From positions 1 through 51,213 of the forward strand of contig PIVQ01000005.1 in the NCBI GenBank assembly GCA_003354055.1: a DNA stretch of 51,213 nucleotides. The letters are read 5' to 3'. Made by a program: the position numbers and the translations under genes. Of the stretch, positions 36,424 through 43,568 are shown piece after piece; the first letter of the stretch is position 1; the number at the start of each line of letters is the position of its first letter. The notes beneath the pieces were generated by a model. The model made no database searches. It was not told the origin of the DNA and saw only the letters and a program-made list of their open reading frames with translations. This stretch comes from Desulfobacteraceae bacterium (lineage in GTDB: Bacteria > Desulfobacterota > Desulfobacteria > Desulfobacterales > Desulfobacteraceae).

Positions 36424-37445
36424 TGAGTCGCTCCTGAATGGTACGCGTAAAAGTGACGCCAGAAACTGGTGGTCTTACCCAGCTTATGGTCAACTCCAGG
36501 CCACATAAAGACAAAAGGCACACGCCGATTGTCATAAAAACGAGGCTGCAATGCCTTCCACTTGGCATGCAAATCAGATGCCATCATCTTGGCATGTACC
36601 TCGTCGTAGTCGTTTTGTCCTGCTCTCCCCACGCTCCTTCCGTTGAATACCCTCCTCCAGGTCCACCCGAAGGATACCCACGGCACAACGTCTTGCTCTT
36701 GTGATGCCAGCGTACGCCGCATTGCCTCTCTCATGTGGTGGGTCTGCTCTGGCCAGTACAGGGAGACGGACGCCCAATCGGAGCGAACGCACACCGGAAC
36801 CTGCTCGAACTCACTCCAGCCCGTCTTCGTCGGTGCCTCTCTTTGTGCCCGATAGTTATAGAAAAGAACCCCGAATCCGTGCTCTCTTGCCAAATCGCCT
36901 AGAATGTTGAGTTTATGACAGAGAACTGGCACTGTGATCTCGTTGATGACAGAGTATTCGTGATCGTACATCACCACCACGGGTGACACACCCACGGCAT
37001 CTTTTATTTCCAACAGCTTTTTCCTGACCTTCTCCCTCTCGGCATCCCACCTTTCACCTAGGTCAAGAATGAACTTCACCCGTTCGAATTCAAATCGTGC
37101 TGGATCGTCCCCGTACAGCTTCTTGAGCCTGTTGTATTCCCTAACCAAAGGAGAGTAAGAGACAGCAACAGTGCCCTTCGGGGTGATGGATGCCACAGCC
37201 TTGGCACACTGCTTGATCTGCTCGGAAGAAGACCACGCGAGACTAATCGGACAGGAGAGAGTGACCCTCGTCCATTGCCTCAATTCCTCCTCACTGTCGA
37301 AATTAGAAGTTCCCCAGGACATAAGGGGTTTGGGTAGTGGCTTGAGTGTCGCCAATTTGGCACTCTCATCACCAAGTGCTGCACCGACACCAATGCAGAG
37401 GAACAAAAACACCAGAGCCACAATCAACGGCAGTTTTTCTCTCAT
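36420..37445 (-). CDS. Secreted glycoside-hydrolase-like protein
   Basis: A 341-residue protein starting at ATG 37445 behind AGGAGCAGG. Signal peptide about residues 1-24 (LPLIVALVFLFLCIGVGAAL). The mature part reads like a TIM-barrel glycosidase: SPVVVMYDHEYS with acidic residues, GVLFYNYRAQ, and VPWVSFGWTW with aromatic lining. It might degrade cell-wall or capsule sugars and serve as the endolysin, as no other lysin is visible. Family not certain. Confidence 0.55.
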   Translation of the reverse strand: MREKLPLIVALVFLFLCIGVGAALGDESAKLATLKPLPKPLMSWGTSNFDSEEELRQWTRVTLSCPISLAWSSSEQIKQCAKAVASITPKGTVAVSYSPLVREYNRLKKLYGDDPARFEFERVKFILDLGERWDAEREKVRKKLLEIKDAVGVSPVVVMYDHEYSVINEITVPVLCHKLNILGDLAREHGFGVLFYNYRAQREAPTKTGWSEFEQVPVCVRSDWASVSLYWPEQTHHMREAMRRTLASQEQDVVPWVSFGWTWRRVFNGRSVGRAGQNDYDEVHAKMMASDLHAKWKALQPRFYDNRRVPFVFMWPGVDHKLGKTTSFWRHFYAYHSGATQ

Positions 37446-37457
37446 CACCTGCTCCTA

Positions 37458-37592
37458 TCAGCACGTATGGCCTGGAAGGCGAATACGTCCACACGATGGA
37501 CACGTGAAGCATTCCCCCGTTGGCACCGATGTCTCGTCCGTGTCATCAGGTGTCTCGTTGGATTCTTCTTGCTGCGTTTCCGGGTCGATCAT
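37458..37592 (-). CDS. Small acidic cysteine protein
   Basis: A 44-residue protein whose ATG overlaps the upstream stop as TGATG (37594-37590). Acidic first half, then CFTCPSCGRIRLPGHTC, four cysteines suitable for one zinc ion. Not long enough for routine gene calls. Function unknown. Confidence 0.5.
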   Translation of the reverse strand: MIDPETQQEESNETPDDTDETSVPTGECFTCPSCGRIRLPGHTC

Positions 37593-37810
37593 CACTTACT
37601 CTCCTTTGGTGTCCATTGATTGAACACGTGTCGATTAACGTACGCCGGGTCCAAGGCTTCCTTGAACGCTTCCTTCAACGACTTTGTGATCGTACGTGCC
37701 ACAATCACGTCATCAAACTCACCGATTGCCTGCTTCGTGTTTGACTGAATAGTCTTCGTACTCGGCTCTTCTTGTGGTACGGTGCAGGTTAGACCATCAG
37801 TCAATGCCAT
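37592..37810 (-). CDS. Hypothetical protein
   Basis: A 72-residue, largely helical protein with no membrane segment or cysteine cluster. Overlaps the next gene by 1 base. The palindrome 37804-37821 lies over its start. Not recognised. Confidence 0.5.
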   Translation of the reverse strand: MALTDGLTCTVPQEEPSTKTIQSNTKQAIGEFDDVIVARTITKSLKEAFKEALDPAYVNRHVFNQWTPKESK

Positions 37811-37822
37811 AATTCAGACACC

Positions 37823-38077
37823 TTATGAACACGAACTCTGGTACTCAACGCAGTTGATGTAGATGGAGCCGATAGGATCACCGTTGCCATCCAAGAAGTA
37901 CGCTCTCGTGTACTGAACCCCTCCTTCACAGTACCCATCCTCCAGATCAAACGACATCTCTCCAGCTGGGATGTGCGTACACGCCGTGGGACGATGCTCT
38001 GGGGGTTCAATTGCCGAAACCGACACGGAAAAGAACAGAACGAGAACCACCATCAAACCAACGATTGCTGTCTTCAT
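37823..38077 (-). CDS. Small secreted cysteine-containing protein
   Basis: About 84 residues, Sec signal (MKTAIVGLMVVLVLFFSVSVSA). The mature 62 residues carry four cysteines and many acidic groups. Start at 38077 or 38080, behind a perfect AAGGAG. One of six late proteins that appear to be exported. Role unknown. Confidence 0.55.
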   Translation of the reverse strand: MKTAIVGLMVVLVLFFSVSVSAIEPPEHRPTACTHIPAGEMSFDLEDGYCEGGVQYTRAYFLDGNGDPIGSIYINCVEYQSSCS

Positions 38078-38114
38078 CATTTTCTCCTTAAAAGGTCCTT
38101 GTTGATGCCATTCC

Positions 38115-38363
38115 TTAGACATCCAACAGATTGAACAGATTCTTTTCGCTTGGTCCCTCCCCGTCGGGAATGTCAGGATGACCACCCACTGGCACTGTCC
38201 CGTCTGCATTGTGGGCTGGAACCTCCAGATCTTGATATACGACCACTCCGTTTTCCGCAATCAGCTTCCACCCACTGTCGATGATGGAGATGCCACACCG
38301 CAGATCCGGTGACTTCCCCTTGTTGTACTGCTTCAACATCAACCTTGCTTCGTTCAGTGTCAT
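38115..38363 (-). CDS. Hypothetical protein
   Basis: An 82-residue protein opening MTLNEARLMLKQYNKGK. The start is fixed by an ATGA overlap with the tiny membrane protein gene before it. The C-terminus is rich in G, P and D. No family recognised. Confidence 0.5.
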   Translation of the reverse strand: MTLNEARLMLKQYNKGKSPDLRCGISIIDSGWKLIAENGVVVYQDLEVPAHNADGTVPVGGHPDIPDGEGPSEKNLFNLLDV

Positions 38364-38506
38364 TCCTTTGACTCCCTTTTCGATGCCTCGTTTGTGGCAC
38401 TCCATCGTGCCATCTTTATTAGCTCTTCTTGTAGCTGCCACTCCCTTACCCCAACAGAAACACCCAGAATCAGGAGAACAACCACCACCCCGATAATCCA
38501 GGTCAT
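38360..38506 (-). CDS. Tiny single-pass membrane protein, possible inner spanin or holin
   Basis: A 48-residue protein. Residues 2-19 (TWIIGVVVVLLILGVSVG) form one transmembrane helix, followed by a charged helix (REWQLQEELIKMARW). ATGA overlaps at both ends show tight coupling. With the lipoprotein two genes upstream, this resembles a two-part spanin set, though the cytoplasmic-to-periplasmic topology is only inferred. Confidence 0.55.
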   Translation of the reverse strand: MTWIIGVVVVLLILGVSVGVREWQLQEELIKMARWSATNEASKRESKE

Positions 38507-39048
38507 TTCTTCACCTTCTTTTTTGATGCCGTCTTCTTGGCACTCTTCTGTCCCGTACGGGTTGCCTCAGAAGGAAGACCTACACTGTCTGCCATCGCTT
38601 GCATCTGCTCTCTTATGCTCTCGGTCGTTGCTGTCTTAGCTACTTGATCAGGAAGACGGAGACCAAGCATCTTGGTGATAGCCTTTTGTGCCGCAACCAC
38701 TGCTCGTAAGTCCCGTTCATCAGGAAGAAATGCCATCTCAATGACACGTGTTAAGGTGTTGTACGCTTTGGCTATCTCATCCTCTGCCGTGTACCTTTCT
38801 TCTCTCAGGAGTGAACGGACCTTATCGATGTAGTGTTCCTTGATCGTTCGCCTTGCGATGTAGGTCTTACGCTTCTTCAGTCCCGCTTTTACCAATTCCC
38901 CCGTCTCGAATAGCTGATGCTCACGACACATATCTGTCATCGTGTGGTTTGGGATTCCCTCTGCGACGAGTCCTCTCACGAACGTAAGCCTAGCCTCTAT
39001 AAGCTCTTCTTGTGCTAGACAATCTGTTCGTTTCTTAGGTTTAGCCAC
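38503..39048 (-). CDS. Probable small terminase subunit
   Basis: A 181-residue protein starting at GTG 39048. The N-terminal half (RLTFVRGLVAEGIPNHTMTD) looks like the helix-turn-helix of TerS-type proteins, the middle is helical, and the tail is lysine-rich (KKTASKKKVKK). It lies at the start of the late block, far from terL, so the assignment rests on pattern only. Alternative: a general DNA-binding protein. Confidence 0.45.
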   Translation of the reverse strand: MAKPKKRTDCLAQEELIEARLTFVRGLVAEGIPNHTMTDMCREHQLFETGELVKAGLKKRKTYIARRTIKEHYIDKVRSLLREERYTAEDEIAKAYNTLTRVIEMAFLPDERDLRAVVAAQKAITKMLGLRLPDQVAKTATTESIREQMQAMADSVGLPSEATRTGQKSAKKTASKKKVKK

Positions 39049-39057
39049 GGGATTCCT

Positions 39058-39240
39058 TCAAGGTGTGGGTGATTCTTGAGGGGTGACACTTTCTTGACAC
39101 TGTTTGCAAGTGCACTCCTTCTTTTGTGTAAGCTTGTCCAACAGCAAAAACTCCCCGACCCTTACCAGGGTAGAGCAACCTAGCAGAGATGCAAACAGTG
39201 CCACACAAACGACACTCAACGATACGTATCTGTTCCGCAT
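39058..39240 (-). CDS. Small lipoprotein, outer spanin (Rz1)-like
   Basis: A 60-residue protein. The signal ends in LFASLLGC, a good lipobox with the lipid-bearing Cys at residue 22. The mature part is short, with CTCKQC and a proline-rich end typical of o-spanins. It would sit in the outer membrane and join the membranes in lysis. It is the first gene of the leftward block, just behind an intrinsic terminator. Confidence 0.6.
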   Translation of the reverse strand: MRNRYVSLSVVCVALFASLLGCSTLVRVGEFLLLDKLTQKKECTCKQCQESVTPQESPTP

Positions 39241-39273
39241 GGGGACTCTGTCCCTCCTTTTTTCCCGTCAGGG

Positions 39274-39294
39274 AAAAACCCTCCGAAGGAGGGG
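39274..39294 (-). terminator. Intrinsic terminator before the leftward block
   Basis: Minus strand: a GC-rich stem (CCCTCC, loop TTCG, GAGGG) followed by TTTTT. It lies between the control region and the first late gene, so leftward transcription must read through it. This suggests anti-termination or attenuation of late genes. Confidence 0.65.
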
Positions 39295-39474
39295 TCTCTA
39301 CGAGGTGTCCAGTTTGTGTCATTCTCTTCTTTTCCTGATCCTCAAATTTAACTACTCTCCCATCTCTTTATTAGTAAAGACCCCTCACAAGGTCTCTGAC
39401 GTTCACTCGAGTTATCAGACGATAGTGCCACTACAAAGTCATACGGCCTGACGGTACCGGGAGTGCGTATACCC

Positions 39475-39489
39475 TAAAGTGGGACTTTA
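39475..39489. promoter_or_regulatory. Palindromic operator TAAAGT-GGG-ACTTTA, copy 1
   Basis: Perfect 6-bp inverted repeat with 3-base spacer. The same 15-mer appears at 39625-39639 and, inverted, at 44876-44890. An imperfect form lies at 39920-39934. All four lie in non-coding control DNA. Confidence 0.6.
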
Positions 39490-39526
39490 ACTAACCTCCT
39501 CCGGTCCGTCTGGAGCATACCTCGTG

Positions 39527-39542
39527 GTTAGGCCAGCCTAAC
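39527..39542. promoter_or_regulatory. Palindromic operator GTTAGG-N4-CCTAAC, copy 1
   Basis: Perfect 6-bp arms with 4-base spacer. It is followed by a TGTAACAGCCGTGTAACA stretch, which also precedes copy 3. Three copies in 320 bases of non-coding DNA suggest a repressor or activator other than the one reading the genome-wide palindrome. Confidence 0.65.
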
Positions 39543-39568
39543 TCTGTAACAGCCGTGTAACACGGAGA

Positions 39569-39584
39569 GTTAGGTCCACCTAAC
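39569..39584. promoter_or_regulatory. Palindromic operator GTTAGG-N4-CCTAAC, copy 2
   Basis: Perfect arms, spacer TCCA. Preceded by TGTAACAGCCGTGTAACA (39545-39562). The pair, TGTAACA repeats plus operator, recurs at 39809-39847, so the composite unit was duplicated. Confidence 0.65.
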
Positions 39585-39610
39585 TGAACCCTCGTGGAGG
39601 ACAGCAGACG

Positions 39611-39703
39611 GATTGGTCATTTCATAAAGTGGGACTTTACGACATCACAATGACATAAGATGAGTTGATGTAAATAAGCTTAACTATGACACAAGCTCGT
39701 CAT
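39611..39703 (-). promoter_or_regulatory. Control module, minus-strand copy
   Basis: Read on the minus strand, this 93-base segment aligns end to end without gaps with 44812-44904. Shared blocks are TGTCATAGTTAAG, a TATTKAC-type hexamer (possible -35), ACTC, TGTCGTAAAGTCCCACTTTA and TGAAATGRCCAATC. It carries two genome palindromes and one TAAAGT operator. It faces the leftward late block and is a candidate late promoter with its operators. Confidence 0.6.
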
Positions 39704-39831
39704 ATGACAAACTCGTGACAGTGGGACAGATGGGATGGTACCGGGACAGTCCCACTCTCCGGATATCTCTGACAGACCCCCCCAACGTCCGTGGAGGAGC
39801 CTTCTCGTGTAACAGACGTGTAACAGCTTGA

Positions 39832-39847
39832 GTTAGGTGTACCTAAG
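39832..39847. promoter_or_regulatory. Palindromic operator GTTAGG-N4-CCTAAG, copy 3
   Basis: Arms match in 5 of 6 positions. It follows CGTGTAACAGACGTGTAACA (39806-39825), the same arrangement as copy 2, and lies about 120 bases upstream of the early promoter. Confidence 0.6.
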
Positions 39848-39966
39848 CCTTGGGCACTACCACCCGTAGTGGGTAGGTACACGTACACACCACAACCGGT
39901 AGTAGGTCTTACGAGCTTATAAAGTCTTGCTTTAACACTTTGTTCCTTTTTTTCTTGTGCGGGTCC

Positions 39967-39995
39967 TTGACACAAGCGTACCGGTGTGGTAAAAT
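39967..39995 (+). promoter_or_regulatory. Strong sigma-70 promoter of the early block
   Basis: TTGACA (39967-39972), 17-base spacer, TAAAAT (39990-39995), with a TGG extended -10. Both boxes are near consensus. It drives rightward transcription of the early genes from about 40002. The promoter at 45557 shares the spacer end GTGTGGTA, so the two are related in sequence. Confidence 0.85.
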
Positions 39996-40300
39996 TTACG
40001 TAGATCGGGGGTTGCTCCGGTCGCCCCCTTCGGGGTGGCAGCTCTTTGACAATCGAACGCTGCGAGATGCTGAGGCGGCGAGCGTGGGAAGCGGGGACGA
40101 GCGAGTCATGTCCTCCCTCCAGAATCCCACGGCACCGGACCTGCGACAGAGACCGATGAACCGCAGAGACCGGCAAGACAGCCGAAAGGCCACCCACGAC
40201 CGGACGAGCACCCCCCAAACAACCAAAACGCCGCGAGACGGTGACACGATGGAGGGGACAGGACGGTCGCGTACGATCCACGGTGGCTTCTGCGGGTAGG

Positions 40301-40330
40301 TGGCTCCTCCCGCACTGATGAGGCAAGCCA
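40301..40330 (+). ncRNA. Conserved leader hairpin, copy 1
   Basis: TGGCT and AGCCA close a 20-base loop ending in CACTGATGAGGCA, followed by ACGAACGAAGGAGA and the start codon of the first early gene. Copies 2-4 keep loop length and CTGATGAGGYA while the stem changes on both sides (TGGTT/AACCA, TGGGC/GCCCA), which is compensatory change. Confidence 0.7.
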
Positions 40331-40356
40331 AGACCACGAACGAAGGAGAACGAACG

Positions 40357-40521
40357 ATGAATGACAAGCCGATGACACAATGCGACGATTGCGAAGAGAC
40401 GATTGACAGCAAGACGCACCACCGACATAGCAGTCGACTCCAGGCCGATTTCACGCTTTGTGACGGATGTGCGGCATCTTACGATGATTTGATGGCAGAC
40501 AACGGCCTCATGATCCACTAA
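40357..40521 (+). CDS. Small zinc-ribbon early protein
   Basis: A 54-residue protein, first gene behind the early promoter. CDDCEET and LCDGCAAS form a four-cysteine ribbon with histidines between. Start at 40357, behind AAGGAG. Probably an early host-takeover factor; function unknown. Confidence 0.65.
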   Translation: MNDKPMTQCDDCEETIDSKTHHRHSSRLQADFTLCDGCAASYDDLMADNGLMIH

Positions 40522-40554
40522 ATGACACGAACACGGCACAAAGGAGAACGAACG

Positions 40555-40815
40555 ATGAACATGGACATTGACCGAGTGGTGCAGATCCTGCAGAACACGA
40601 ACGCCACGACGGTGACACCCGTTCAGCTGGAGACGCTGCAGACGGAAATCACCCAGATGAGAGCCTTCATCAACGCTCCACGGAAACACTGGCTGATCGA
40701 GCAGTGCGGAGCCCACAAAGGAGAGATCGTCAGGGAAACGACGATGGGGGTGATCGACGCGTGGGACCTCAACAAACAGATGAACAGCCTACAGTGGGTC
40801 GAAATCGTTGAATGA
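40555..40815 (+). CDS. Early hypothetical protein
   Basis: An 86-residue helical protein (MNMDIDRVVQILQN opening). It follows AAGGAG at 40541-40546. The gap before it holds palindrome 40522-40539. No family recognised. Confidence 0.6.
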   Translation: MNMDIDRVVQILQNTNATTVTPVQLETLQTEITQMRAFINAPRKHWLIEQCGAHKGEIVRETTMGVIDAWDLNKQMNSLQWVEIVE

Positions 40816-40847
40816 CACGAACACGACACAAAGAAGGAGACACGATT

Positions 40848-41249
40848 ATGGCATCAGCACTGACAGACGAACAGGCGGCAGCGTGGGGGTCGAGGCTGGA
40901 AGACGTGCTGCAGGACATCGCGTCGGATGCGGCATTCGCCACGGACGTTGAGGAGGTACAGGACATCGCAGAGAGACTCGCGGATGTCACCGAAAAGATC
41001 AAGAGTCTGGCTGACAAGGTCGTGACAGTCCAGGGAAACGCACTCCTGAGGAGAGGCTACAACGATCTGGGAGAGAAGCTGACCCCCGAACAAATCGAAC
41101 ACCAGCACAGAGAAGACGAATACGGCGTACCCCACTTCCCAGATGCCGCAACCGTGGCATGCGGTTGTGGTGCGTGCGTCACCTCGATCTGCGAGAAATG
41201 CAGCCCATCAGAAGACCGTGTGGATGACGACAACCTGGACATGGACTAA
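40848..41249 (+). CDS. Early protein with C-terminal cysteine cluster
   Basis: A 133-residue acidic, helical protein. The end has CGCGACVTSICEKCS, five cysteines able to bind zinc. ATG 40848 follows AAGGAG. The gap before it holds palindrome 40812-40829, very like that at 40522. Function unknown. Confidence 0.6.
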   Translation: MASALTDEQAAAWGSRLEDVLQDIASDAAFATDVEEVQDIAERLADVTEKIKSLADKVVTVQGNALLRRGYNDLGEKLTPEQIEHQHREDEYGVPHFPDAATVACGCGACVTSICEKCSPSEDRVDDDNLDMD

Positions 41250-41262
41250 GGAGGACGGATCA

Positions 41263-41616
41263 ATGAAGGACAGAACCTACAAAAAGCTGCAAAGTGCCAT
41301 CCGATTGGCACTGCGAGACATCCTCGACGACATCGACGTCTGCGATAAACTGGCAGAGTCCATCAATGGGTACATGACGGAGAAACAACGAGCAGCCATC
41401 CTCAAGGACGATCCGGACGGCGAGATGTGCGACAGGCTCGAGGGTTGGATGAGACATGTCGTCTATCTGACACTCGATGGATTGGAGATGCCGGACCTCA
41501 GGGAAACATGGGCGTGCCACGGATGCGGCATTGACCTGATTCCTTACGAGGAGCCGTGCAAAGGATGCAAGTGCCACTACGACGGCACCAAGAATCCAGG
41601 ACCCAACTACCGATAG
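41263..41616 (+). CDS. Early protein with zinc ribbon
   Basis: A 117-residue protein. N-terminal helices, then CHGCGIDL and CKGCKC near the end (four or more cysteines). Start behind GGAGGA. Not recognised. Confidence 0.6.
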   Translation: MKDRTYKKLQSAIRLALRDILDDIDVCDKLAESINGYMTEKQRAAILKDDPDGEMCDRLEGWMRHVVYLTLDGLEMPDLRETWACHGCGIDLIPYEEPCKGCKCHYDGTKNPGPNYR

Positions 41617-41620
41617 CCGA

Positions 41621-41643
41621 AACCCCCCGAATCATCGGGGGTT
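41621..41643 (+). terminator. GC hairpin after gene 41263-41616
   Basis: AACCCCCCGA, loop ATCA, TCGGGGGTT. A strong stem without a T-tract, 5 bases after the stop and 10 bases before leader hairpin copy 2. Hairpin plus leader is a repeated pair (also at 42750 and 44446), so it may be an attenuator or processing site. Confidence 0.6.
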
Positions 41644-41653
41644 CACGGTGGGG

Positions 41654-41683
41654 TGGTTCCCCCTGTGCTGATGAGGCAAACCA
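41654..41683 (+). ncRNA. Conserved leader hairpin, copy 2
   Basis: TGGTT and AACCA (plus one more G-C pair) close a 20-base loop ending in TGCTGATGAGGCA, followed by CAACACGAACGAAGGAGA and the start of the next gene at 41709. Confidence 0.7.
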
Positions 41684-41708
41684 CAACACGAACGAAGGAG
41701 ACAGAGTG

Positions 41709-42743
41709 ATGAGTGATGACAAGAGTTTGGCACACAGATTGGTTGGAATCGCGGTTCAAGAGGAAATCGAGAACAACGCAGCACGAATGGAAGAGAAGAA
41801 TGTGTGGGGGGTGATGCTCGCCGCCTTGAGTGATCTGGCTCAAGAGCACGACGCAGATGAGTTGAATGCCATCGTCATGGCACAAATCGGATGTGATGGA
41901 GGAGAAGGACTCAACATGCTCGAGCATCTGGAGTTGTGGTGTGACAAGATGCTGTCATGTCCCGATCTGTGGTTCAGTTGGATCGAGACGATGCAGGGAA
42001 TGATGGAGTACCGTGTCAAGAACCTGTCAGTCGACGACATCGACAAAGGAAACGACGAGAGCTACTGGCGACTCTCTTATGCCATGGATGCGGCACACCG
42101 GGTGTGTCTGGATGATGGAAACGTCAGGGAACAGGAGAGCATCGATTGGTGCGATGACGTAGCAAAGGCCATCTGCGGACTGGACGGCATCAGGCAACAC
42201 ATCAAGGTGGGGAGCGACGATGACAGTGAATCGGCACTCGTTCACTTCGAGCACGTAGCGGGAATGATCCGAGTCAGTTTTGCGACACATTGCATGAGGC
42301 ACGACGATGAGACTCGAAATCGCTACGAAGCCGGTGATCCTCCCGCAGCCATCCTTCTCCTCAAGGAGATGTTCTCCGATCCCGCAGAGGTCGGATCAGC
42401 CCACACGTGGAACGAAAGAGCCGATGCCATCATTGAGGCATACAAAGAGAAGAGCGTCACGACGATGACACCAGCGATGGAGTTGATCCACGAGATAGCC
42501 AAGGGCACCGAATTCTCGGACGACGTGGAACGATGGACGGAAAAGGCCATGGAGATCACCGGGACGATCGAGGTAGTGGATGACACGGACGCGACACCGG
42601 ACGATCCGACAGAAGAGGAGGACGGAAAATTGACGTTCACCCTGGACGTCGATGGTGTTGATCCAGAAGAGGTGGAGCGTCTGATCCGTCAGAGCCTGAC
42701 CTACGTTTACCGTGACAAGGTGATGACACTCAAGAGGCACTAA
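41709..42743 (+). CDS. Large acidic early protein
   Basis: A 344-residue acidic, helical protein, longest of the early block. Near residue 185 it has FATHCMRHDD, the same residues as in the phospholipase-like late protein; the DNA behind it is also nearly identical over about 30 bases. No domain recognised. The gene is dense in palindromes (12 sites). Confidence 0.6.
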   Translation: MSDDKSLAHRLVGIAVQEEIENNAARMEEKNVWGVMLAALSDLAQEHDADELNAIVMAQIGCDGGEGLNMLEHLELWCDKMLSCPDLWFSWIETMQGMMEYRVKNLSVDDIDKGNDESYWRLSYAMDAAHRVCLDDGNVREQESIDWCDDVAKAICGLDGIRQHIKVGSDDDSESALVHFEHVAGMIRVSFATHCMRHDDETRNRYEAGDPPAAILLLKEMFSDPAEVGSAHTWNERADAIIEAYKEKSVTTMTPAMELIHEIAKGTEFSDDVERWTEKAMEITGTIEVVDDTDATPDDPTEEEDGKLTFTLDVDGVDPEEVERLIRQSLTYVYRDKVMTLKRH

Positions 42744-42749
42744 GCCGAA

Positions 42750-42769
42750 ACCCCCCCTACACGGGGGGT
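42750..42769 (+). terminator. GC hairpin after gene 41709-42743
   Basis: ACCCCCCC, loop TACAC, GGGGGGT, six bases after the stop and directly before leader hairpin copy 3. No T-tract. Confidence 0.6.
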
Positions 42770-42780
42770 ATGGGGGACGT

Positions 42781-42810
42781 TGGGCGGATCCCCACTGATG
42801 AGGCAGCCCA
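42781..42810 (+). ncRNA. Conserved leader hairpin, copy 3
   Basis: TGGGC and GCCCA close a 20-base loop ending in CACTGATGAGGCA. Stem bases differ from the other copies on both strands, so pairing is kept while sequence is not. Start codon follows at 42834. Confidence 0.7.
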
Positions 42811-42833
42811 CACACGAAGAAGGAGACAGAACG

Positions 42834-43298
42834 ATGGCACAAAAGCAGTTGAAGACGACGAAGTTTAGTAAGAGGCAGTGGGAGATCATTGACGCGATGA
42901 ATTGGCATGACGACATGCTGTCACTCGGCACGTTGCGGGTTCTGCGGAGCGGAAAGGAAACAACATGGGCTCACTTCGAGTGGACGACTGGTATTCAGTA
43001 CCACTATTGGGTGGGACCACACGGTCAGGTAAAGAGCAATCGGGTAGACGATCTCGGTTCTGCTGCGAGCCACTACACCTACCAAAAGGCACGTGAACGC
43101 TGGGTGTTGACTCAGCCAATCGAGATGATGATTGACACCATTGGAAAGATGGATGCCACCAAGGTGTCAGGCGAGCAGTGGTTGCGGCTGATGAGTAGTG
43201 TCAATGGATTGGCATCCTCAAGATACGCGACAACGCGTGGTCCAGTCTGTGACCTGTGTGGGTCGGTTCACGCGAAGGGAAGTCGTTGTCCCAACTAA
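42834..43298 (+). CDS. Early protein with C-terminal zinc motif
   Basis: A 154-residue protein. The core has several W/Y/F residues (SGKETTWAHFEWTTGIQYHY); the end is CDLCGSVHAKGSRCP, a compact zinc site. Starts behind AAGGAG. Unknown role. Confidence 0.6.
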   Translation: MAQKQLKTTKFSKRQWEIIDAMNWHDDMLSLGTLRVLRSGKETTWAHFEWTTGIQYHYWVGPHGQVKSNRVDDLGSAASHYTYQKARERWVLTQPIEMMIDTIGKMDATKVSGEQWLRLMSSVNGLASSRYATTRGPVCDLCGSVHAKGSRCPN

Positions 43299-43309
43299 GG
43301 AGGTGCCAC

Positions 43310-43504
43310 GTGTTTGGCATACGACCATCAAGAGAGTGCAATTGCGGATCAGGTGAGATCGGGTACGAGTTGACGGATGCACGTGGAATCTACGTGGCGT
43401 TTGTCTGTGAGAAATGTGAAGGAGAGGTGAAGAAGGGGTACAGACCGGAGATCTTCACAGACGGTAGTTACCCCTGCGATGAGCAGATTGACGAGGATTA
43501 CTGA
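43310..43504 (+). CDS. Small zinc-ribbon protein
   Basis: A 64-residue protein starting at GTG 43310 inside a palindrome (43303-43320). Cysteines CNCGSGE and FVCEKCEG form a ribbon; the tail is acidic. Small proteins of this kind (CxC...CxxC) are common in phages; function unknown. Confidence 0.6.
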   Translation: MFGIRPSRECNCGSGEIGYELTDARGIYVAFVCEKCEGEVKKGYRPEIFTDGSYPCDEQIDEDY

Positions 43505-43507
43505 ACA

Positions 43508-43545
43508 GTGCCAGATGTCTGTCATAGTTAAGCTTATTGACGACA
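43508..43545 (+). promoter_or_regulatory. Palindrome plus TAGTTAAG element, third partial copy
   Basis: GTGCCA-N6-TGTCAT followed by AGTTAAGCTTATTGACGAC. The first 40 bases match the control module at 44812 and, inverted, 39703. Here the module is cut short and runs into the ribosome binding site of the next gene. Confidence 0.5.
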
Positions 43546-43568
43546 ACTCACGAGAAGGAGATCGAACG

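Larger units (their letters stand above)
39241..40356. promoter_or_regulatory. Divergent control region between late (left) and early (right) blocks
   Basis: About 1.1 kb with no supported gene. It holds, left to right: a minus-strand terminator (39274-39294), a palindrome (39425), palindrome TAAAGT-N3-ACTTTA twice (39475, 39625), GTTAGG-N4-CCTAAC sites (39527, 39569, 39832), three more genome palindromes (39639, 39686, 39704), a GTGGGAC/GTCCCAC inverted pair (39720-39754), a sigma-70 promoter (39967-39995) and a long structured leader to the first early gene. This is the probable lysis/latency or early/late switch. Confidence 0.8.

Noticed and set aside
39940..40299. Open frame of 119 residues in the early leader
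   Set aside because: It starts upstream of the promoter -35 and crosses it, has no ribosome binding site, and its composition is not protein-like. The region is a leader.
39700..40716. Long minus-strand open frame of 338 residues
   Set aside because: Antisense to the early promoter, leader and first two genes, with no start signal and a low-complexity sequence.
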